Shown: in pieces, positions 59,594 to 64,000 of the stretch | Layout of the letters: the number at the start of each line of letters is the position of its first letter | Position numbering within the stretch: the first letter of the stretch is position 1 | Assembly: GCF_013415115.1 (NCBI RefSeq) | Contig: NZ_JACCDD010000001.1 | Span: forward strand, 186,001-250,000 | Direction: 5' to 3' | Length of the DNA stretch: 64,000 nucleotides | Origin: Vreelandella zhaodongensis | GTDB lineage: Bacteria; Pseudomonadota; Gammaproteobacteria; Pseudomonadales; Halomonadaceae | Notes under the pieces: model-generated | Seen by the model: only the letters and a program-made list of their open reading frames with translations | What the model was told of the DNA's origin: nothing | The model's database searches: none | Program-made: the position numbers and the translations under genes

Positions 59594-61498
59594 ATGACAA
59601 CTGCGACCCACGAAGAGACTCTTGGCTTTCAAACGGAAGTTAAGCAGCTACTGAATTTGATGATTCACTCCCTGTATTCCAATCGGGAGATTTTTTTGCG
59701 CGAGCTGATTTCTAACTCAGCCGACGCCTGTGACAAGCTGCGTTACGCGGCACTTGATAACGATGCGCTTTACGAAGGTGATAGCGAGCTGCGCATCGAA
59801 ATCGAGCATGACCGTGAGGCCAACACCATCACGTTGCGCGATAACGGCATTGGCATGAACCGTGAGGACGTGATTGCTAACCTGGGTACTATTGCGCGCT
59901 CGGGAACCGCAGAGTTTCTTAAGCAGCTCTCTGGCGAGCAGCAGAAAGACGCTAAGTTGATTGGCCAGTTTGGGGTTGGTTTCTACTCTGGGTTTATCGT
60001 GGCTGATGAAGTGGCTGTTCGTACCCGCAAGGCGGGCACTGACGCCTCAGAAGGGGTTGAGTGGCGTTCAAAAGGCGAGGGTGAGTTCACTGTTGCTGAC
60101 ATTGAGCGCGATATGCACGGCACTGAAATCACACTACACCTTAAAGATGACGCCAAAGAGTTCGCCGACGACTACCGCCTGCAAGGCCTAGTGCGCAAAT
60201 ACTCCGATCATATTGAAGTGCCGGTGCGCATGCCGAAAACCGAAACGGCGAAAGATGACGAAGGCAACGATATTGAAGGCAGCGAAATTACCACGTGGGA
60301 AACGGTTAACGAAGCAACCGCATTATGGGCGCGCCCGAAAAGCGATGTCACTGAAGATGAGTACAAGGCATTTTACAAGCACGTTGCCCACGATTTTAGC
60401 GACCCGTTGACCTGGAGCCACAACAAGGTAGAGGGCAAGCTTGAGTATACTAGCCTGCTGTACGTGCCGGGCCGTGCACCGTTTGATATGTTTGATCGTG
60501 ACGGCGCTCGTGGCGTTAAGCTTTATGTTCAGCGTGTGTTCATTATGGACGACGCAGAGCAGTTCCTGCCGCTTTATCTGCGCTTTATCAAGGGTGTGTT
60601 AGATACCCGCGACCTCTCTTTGAATGTTTCCCGCGAACTGCTTCAGCAAGATCCTAAGGTTGATAAAATCAAAGGGGCGCTGACCAAGCGCGCATTGGAT
60701 ATGCTCAAGAAGCTTTCCAAAGACAGTGAGCAGTATCAAACTTTCTGGAACACGTTTGGCAGCGTGCTGAAAGAGGGGCCGGGTGAAGATGTTGCCAACC
60801 GCGATAAAATTGCTGGCTTGCTTCGCTTTGCTTCAACTCATACGGATACGGCGGCTCAGGAGCATGCGTTGAGCGAGTACGTTGAGCGCATGAAAGAAGG
60901 CCAAAAGAAAATCTATTACGTGGTGGCTGATAGCTTCAATGCGGCGAAAAACAGTCCTCATCTTGAGATTTTCCGTAAGAAAGGTATCGAGGTGCTGCTG
61001 CTCTCAGACCGGGTTGATGAGTGGTTAATGAGCCACCTCACCGAGTTTGATGGCAAATCATTTGCCGATGTGGCTAAAGGCGAGCTAGACCTGGGCGACG
61101 TAGAAGACGAGCAAGAAAAGAAAGCCCAGGAAGAGACGGCGAAAGCGAAAGAAGACCTGGTTAAGCGCGTAAAAGAGGCACTGAGTGATGGCGTGCAGGA
61201 AGTGAAAATCACCCATCGACTCACCGACTCACCGGCTTGTGTTGTACTGCCGGAGCATGAAATGGGCTATCAGATGCGTCGCATTATGGAAGCGGCAGGG
61301 CAAAAAATGCCAGAAGTAAAGCCAATTTTAGAGCTCAATCCTGACCATGCTTTGGTAGCGCGTTTGGAAAATGCGGAAGGCGACCTGTTTGGCCAGTTAG
61401 CACATATTTTGCTGGACCAGGCGATTATCGCTGAGGGGGGGCATCTCGATGACCCTGCCGCCTATGTTAAGCGGCTTAACACGGTATTAACTGTCTAA
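59594..61498 (+). CDS. htpG: Molecular chaperone HtpG (Hsp90)
   Basis: 634 residues from ATG 59594 ([16 protein letters not shown]), with GAGGG upstream. GHKL ATPase motifs: [11 protein letters not shown] (about residue 38), [11 protein letters not shown] and [11 protein letters not shown]. The middle domain has [15 protein letters not shown] and [11 protein letters not shown]. The C-terminal dimer region is near [10 protein letters not shown]. It helps client proteins fold after heat stress. The sigma-32 promoter explains heat induction, and a terminator follows. Length agrees with E. coli HtpG (624). Confidence 0.97.
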   Translation: MTTATHEETLGFQTEVKQLLNLMIHSLYSNREIFLRELISNSADACDKLRYAALDNDALYEGDSELRIEIEHDREANTITLRDNGIGMNREDVIANLGTIARSGTAEFLKQLSGEQQKDAKLIGQFGVGFYSGFIVADEVAVRTRKAGTDASEGVEWRSKGEGEFTVADIERDMHGTEITLHLKDDAKEFADDYRLQGLVRKYSDHIEVPVRMPKTETAKDDEGNDIEGSEITTWETVNEATALWARPKSDVTEDEYKAFYKHVAHDFSDPLTWSHNKVEGKLEYTSLLYVPGRAPFDMFDRDGARGVKLYVQRVFIMDDAEQFLPLYLRFIKGVLDTRDLSLNVSRELLQQDPKVDKIKGALTKRALDMLKKLSKDSEQYQTFWNTFGSVLKEGPGEDVANRDKIAGLLRFASTHTDTAAQEHALSEYVERMKEGQKKIYYVVADSFNAAKNSPHLEIFRKKGIEVLLLSDRVDEWLMSHLTEFDGKSFADVAKGELDLGDVEDEQEKKAQEETAKAKEDLVKRVKEALSDGVQEVKITHRLTDSPACVVLPEHEMGYQMRRIMEAAGQKMPEVKPILELNPDHALVARLENAEGDLFGQLAHILLDQAIIAEGGHLDDPAAYVKRLNTVLTV

Positions 61499-61519
61499 AA
61501 TGAGTATGTGATGACCGAT

Positions 61520-61556
61520 GCGGCCCGTTTGGATACCCAAGCGGGCCGCTTGTTTT
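61520..61556 (+). terminator. Terminator after htpG
   Basis: GCGGCCCG (61520-61527) pairs with CGGGCCGC (61542-61549), and the stem continues inward with a G-T pair and TTGG/CCAA around an ATAC loop. A TTGTTTT tail follows. It isolates htpG from gpsA. Confidence 0.9.
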
Positions 61557-61615
61557 AGTCAAGATGATGATAAAGTAATCGGTAAACGTACGAGATCAAC
61601 GATCAGGATATCGTC

Positions 61616-62686
61616 ATGGCTGAGCAGCAGATTAATGTCGCGGTACTGGGGGGCGGTAGCTTTGGTACTGCGCTGGCAAGCATTGCGGCGGATAATGGCG
61701 CTAGGGTGCGCCAATGGATGCGCGATGAAGCGCTAGTGGCGCAAATTAACCAAGAGCACCGCAACGGACGCTACTTGCCGCACTATGCCATTAACGACGC
61801 GGTCAATGCATCAACAGACCTTCAAACCGTGCTTGAAGGCGCTGAGTTGGTGTTAATTGCCATACCTTCCAAAGCCTTTCGTAGCGTTGTTCGGGCGGCG
61901 AAGCCTTGGTTGGTGCCAGAGCAGATTTTAGTGAGCACTACTAAGGGCATAGAGCAGGATGGTTTTCTGTTAATGAGTCAAGTGCTCGAACAGGAAACGG
62001 GATTTTGTCATATAGGCGTTATTGCTGGTCCCAATCTAGCGTCTGAGATCGCTGATAAGCAATTAACGGCAACGGTTGTCGCCAGCGCAGATGCGTTGAC
62101 CCGAACTCGCGTGCAGCAGGCGTTAGGCTGCCGTTACTTTCGAGTGTATGCCAGTAATGATCGGCATGGTGTTGAGCTGGGCGGTGCACTCAAGAATATT
62201 TACGCAATTGCGGCGGGCATGGCGGCAGCGCTGGGGATGGGGGAAAATACCCGCAGTATGCTCATGACCCGGGCTCTGGCGGAAATGAGCCGCTTCGCGG
62301 TCGCCCAAGGTGCTAACCCGATGACTTTTTTAGGCTTGGCTGGCGTCGGGGATTTAATCGTTACCTGCTCCTCCAACCTATCGCGCAACTATCGGGTGGG
62401 GTACGCCATGGGAGAGGGGCGCAACCTTGATGACGCGGTCTCAGCGCTAGGTCAGGTGGCAGAAGGGGTCAATACCGTTAAGCTGGTGTGCGCCAAAGCT
62501 CGTGAGATGGGCGTCTATATGCCGCTTGCTGAAGGTTTGAATCGCGTGCTATTTGAGGGAGTTCCTGCTCAAGAGATGGCGCGTACGCTGATGATGGGGG
62601 AGCAAAGTAGCGACGTGGAGTTTATTTTACCTCGTGAAGCTGTCCAGCAGGCGCACCGCGATAATGGAGGGTGGCATGAGTCATAG
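61616..62686 (+). CDS. gpsA: NAD(P)-dependent glycerol-3-phosphate dehydrogenase
   Basis: 356 residues from ATG 61616. Rossmann motif [19 protein letters not shown] (about residues 9-27), [37 protein letters not shown] with catalytic Lys, and [21 protein letters not shown] are diagnostic. It makes sn-glycerol 3-phosphate from dihydroxyacetone phosphate for phospholipid synthesis. The C-terminus is slightly extended compared with E. coli (339) and overlaps sixA by 11 bases. Confidence 0.96.
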   Translation: MAEQQINVAVLGGGSFGTALASIAADNGARVRQWMRDEALVAQINQEHRNGRYLPHYAINDAVNASTDLQTVLEGAELVLIAIPSKAFRSVVRAAKPWLVPEQILVSTTKGIEQDGFLLMSQVLEQETGFCHIGVIAGPNLASEIADKQLTATVVASADALTRTRVQQALGCRYFRVYASNDRHGVELGGALKNIYAIAAGMAAALGMGENTRSMLMTRALAEMSRFAVAQGANPMTFLGLAGVGDLIVTCSSNLSRNYRVGYAMGEGRNLDDAVSALGQVAEGVNTVKLVCAKAREMGVYMPLAEGLNRVLFEGVPAQEMARTLMMGEQSSDVEFILPREAVQQAHRDNGGWHES

Positions 62687-63182
62687 TGCAAGCGGTGGTG
62701 CCCGTCGCCTGCTGATTATGCGTCATGGTGAAGCTGCGCCAGGGGTTGTGGACCATGCAAGGCCGCTTACGCCCCGTGGTGAGCAGGAGGTTGGCGTGAT
62801 GGCGCGTTGGTTGGCTATGCGTACTGAGCAGGGTGAACTTGAGTGCCCTGTCGTGTATGCCAGCCCCTTTGTGCGTGCTCAGCAGACCGCAAGGCTTATC
62901 AGTGATGCGCTAGGCTGCCCGTTGCAAACACTGCCGTTGATTACGCCCGATGATAGACCCTCTATCGTTAGCGATTGGTTACTACGGTTACCTGATGATG
63001 GCCCTGTTATGCTGGTCAGCCATATGCCGATGGTGGGGGAGTTAACGGGGCTATTAGTGGACGGGTCGACAAACCGCGGAGTTGGTTTTCCTACCGCCGC
63101 TATTGCGGAACTGGAAGCAGATGTTTGGGCCGCCGGTTGCGCGCAGCTAAAGCACTTTACTCAGCCAAGTCAGCTTTTATAG
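62676..63182 (+). CDS. sixA: Phosphohistidine phosphatase SixA
   Basis: 168 residues from ATG 62676, whose GGAGGGTGG site sits inside the end of gpsA. The histidine-phosphatase motif MRHGEA (about residue 19) and a second His in [12 protein letters not shown], with [15 protein letters not shown], are typical of SixA. It removes phosphate from histidine-phosphorylated proteins, such as the phosphocarrier NPr or HPt domains. The overlap with gpsA implies one transcript. Confidence 0.92.
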   Translation: MSHSASGGARRLLIMRHGEAAPGVVDHARPLTPRGEQEVGVMARWLAMRTEQGELECPVVYASPFVRAQQTARLISDALGCPLQTLPLITPDDRPSIVSDWLLRLPDDGPVMLVSHMPMVGELTGLLVDGSTNRGVGFPTAAIAELEADVWAAGCAQLKHFTQPSQLL

Positions 63183-63200
63183 CGCCTGGACTTACAAAAA

Positions 63201-63222
63201 AGCGGCTGCCGAGGCAGCCGCT
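63201..63222 (-). terminator. Terminator of gatB (and convergent sixA)
   Basis: AGCGGCTGCC (63201-63210) and GGCAGCCGCT (63213-63222) form a perfect 10-bp stem. On the minus strand TTTTTT (63200-63195) follows, so it serves gatB; it lies 18 bases after the sixA stop. Confidence 0.88.
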
Positions 63223-63246
63223 ATGAGGGTAACGCAGATTGCTAAT

Positions 63247-63276
63247 GCTACAGCTACAGCTACAGCTACAGCTACA
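63247..63276. repeat. Hexamer repeat overlapping the gatB stop codon
   Basis: GCTACA occurs five times head to tail at 63247-63276, preceded by the near copy GCTAAT. On the gatB strand this reads (TGTAGC)n, and the first unit supplies the TAG stop at 63274-63272. Confidence 0.95.
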
Positions 63277-64000
63277 GCAGCGCGTCGAGCTTCTCTTTTA
63301 ACAAGCCATTCACCTGTTGGGGGTTGGCGGTGCCGCGAGATGCTTTCATGACCTGGCCAACAAAGTAGCCAATCATTTTGCCACGCTTTTCTGGCTCGGA
63401 GTCGCGGTACTGGGCAACCTGAGCAGGGCTCTCTGCGATTACCTGATCGATCATGGATTCAATTGCGCCGGTGTCGGTGACTTGCTTCAGGCCTTTCGCT
63501 TCGATGATTTCATCGGCGCTGCTACCCTGGCCATTCCAGAGCGCCTGGAAGACTTGTTTGGCCGCTTTACCGTTGATGGTATCGTCCAATACACGGCTGA
63601 TCAGCTCGCCGAGCTGGTGGGCGGAAACTGGGCTGTTCTGAATGGTTAAGTTATCGCGATTCAGTGCGCCTGATAGCTCGCCTTGAACCCAGTTGGCGGC
63701 CTGTTTGGCATCACCGCATACGCGGTGTACTTCTTCGAAAAACTCAGCCATTTCGCGACTAGCAGATAGCACGTGGGCGTCGTAAGCCGAAAGCCCTAGT
63801 GATGTTTGAAAACGCGCACGTTTATCGGCCGGTAGCTCAGGCAGTTGGCTACGTAGATGGTCTAGGTAGGCTTGATCCAGAACTACGGGTAAAAGGTCCG
63901 GGCAAGGGAAGTAGCGATAATCGTTGGCTTCTTCCTTGGTGCGCATGCTGCGGGTTTCATCGCGCTCTGGATCAAACAGGCGGGTTTCCTGTACCACCTT
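63272..64000 (-). CDS. gatB: Aspartyl/glutamyl-tRNA amidotransferase subunit B, 3' part (5' end outside window)
   Basis: The frame runs from the right edge to TAG 63274-63272, giving 242 residues plus the edge codon. It covers the C-terminal half: [31 protein letters not shown] (end of the kinase-like part) and the GatB/YqeY helical tail ([17 protein letters not shown] and VNGLLKEKL). The first roughly 240 residues are outside. GatCAB amidates mischarged Asp-tRNAAsn or Glu-tRNAGln, so the organism may lack AsnRS and/or GlnRS; this cannot be checked here. Confidence 0.95.
   Translation of the reverse strand, partial: KVVQETRLFDPERDETRSMRTKEEANDYRYFPCPDLLPVVLDQAYLDHLRSQLPELPADKRARFQTSLGLSAYDAHVLSASREMAEFFEEVHRVCGDAKQAANWVQGELSGALNRDNLTIQNSPVSAHQLGELISRVLDDTINGKAAKQVFQALWNGQGSSADEIIEAKGLKQVTDTGAIESMIDQVIAESPAQVAQYRDSEPEKRGKMIGYFVGQVMKASRGTANPQQVNGLLKEKLDALL

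Overview
The window is a stretch of gammaproteobacterial chromosome, most likely from the Halomonadaceae (Halomonas or a close relative). That assignment is inferred from protein content and gene order, not from a database search. The order nudF-DUF1249-cpdA ... parE-parC-serB ... psd-rhodanese-rsgA-orn-queG-nnr-tsaE-amiB-mutL-miaA-hfq-hflX-hflK-hflC-hisZ-purA follows, as far as I recall, the backbone order of Pseudomonas-like gammaproteobacteria. I see no rRNA, tRNA, CRISPR array, prophage, integrase or complete insertion sequence. Coding density is very high: the longest stretch without a well-supported gene is 13984-14265 (282 bp), so no gene-free stretch exceeds 300 bp.

Layout. 1-5543: a sugar-acid uptake and breakdown operon, with an altronate dehydratase (cut by the left edge), a short mannitol-dehydrogenase-family oxidoreductase and a three-part TRAP transporter. 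5641-8958: transcript cleavage factor greB, a periplasmic TPR protein, and the coupled genes for ADP-ribose hydrolase, a DUF1249 protein and cAMP phosphodiesterase. 9138-20247: a block lying between cpdA and parE, holding sulfate adenylyltransferase (cysDN), a tungstate/molybdate-type ABC importer (tupBCA), an App1-like phosphatase, a membrane zinc peptidase, a small GlsB-type membrane protein, tRNA-modification genes cmoA-cmoB and pgi. 20411-25497: topoisomerase IV (parE, parC) and serB. 25539-29147: a lipoprotein, a voltage-gated cation channel and leuA. 29173-31948: the elongation factor P cluster epmB / efp-epmA. 31966-34868: psd, a thiosulfate sulfurtransferase and rsgA, with a MITE-like insertion between the last two. 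35018-50048: orn, queG and the long nnr-to-purA run, covering cell-wall amidase, mismatch repair, tRNA and RNA-chaperone functions and the HflKC protease regulator. 50151-64000: cobalamin adenosyltransferase, yajQ, pepN, a lipid kinase, a repeat-containing lipoprotein, a cold-shock protein, a LysE exporter, a lytic transglycosylase, DUF1232, htpG behind a clear sigma-32 promoter, gpsA, sixA, and the 3' part of gatB cut by the right edge.

Many genes are joined by 1-4 base stop/start overlaps, which points to translational coupling. Convergent gene pairs are usually separated by strong hairpins. The least ordinary signals are small: a MITE-like element with inverted ends and a 4-bp target duplication beside rsgA; several intergenic short tandem duplications (13- and 17-bp units, and a hexamer that includes the gatB stop codon); a perfect 12-bp palindrome between dctP and dctQ; a cation channel with a non-standard filter; and a lipoprotein with an internal duplication. 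I found no convincing new multi-gene system. The window is mostly housekeeping, and the most novel material is in these non-coding elements and the few uncharacterised proteins.
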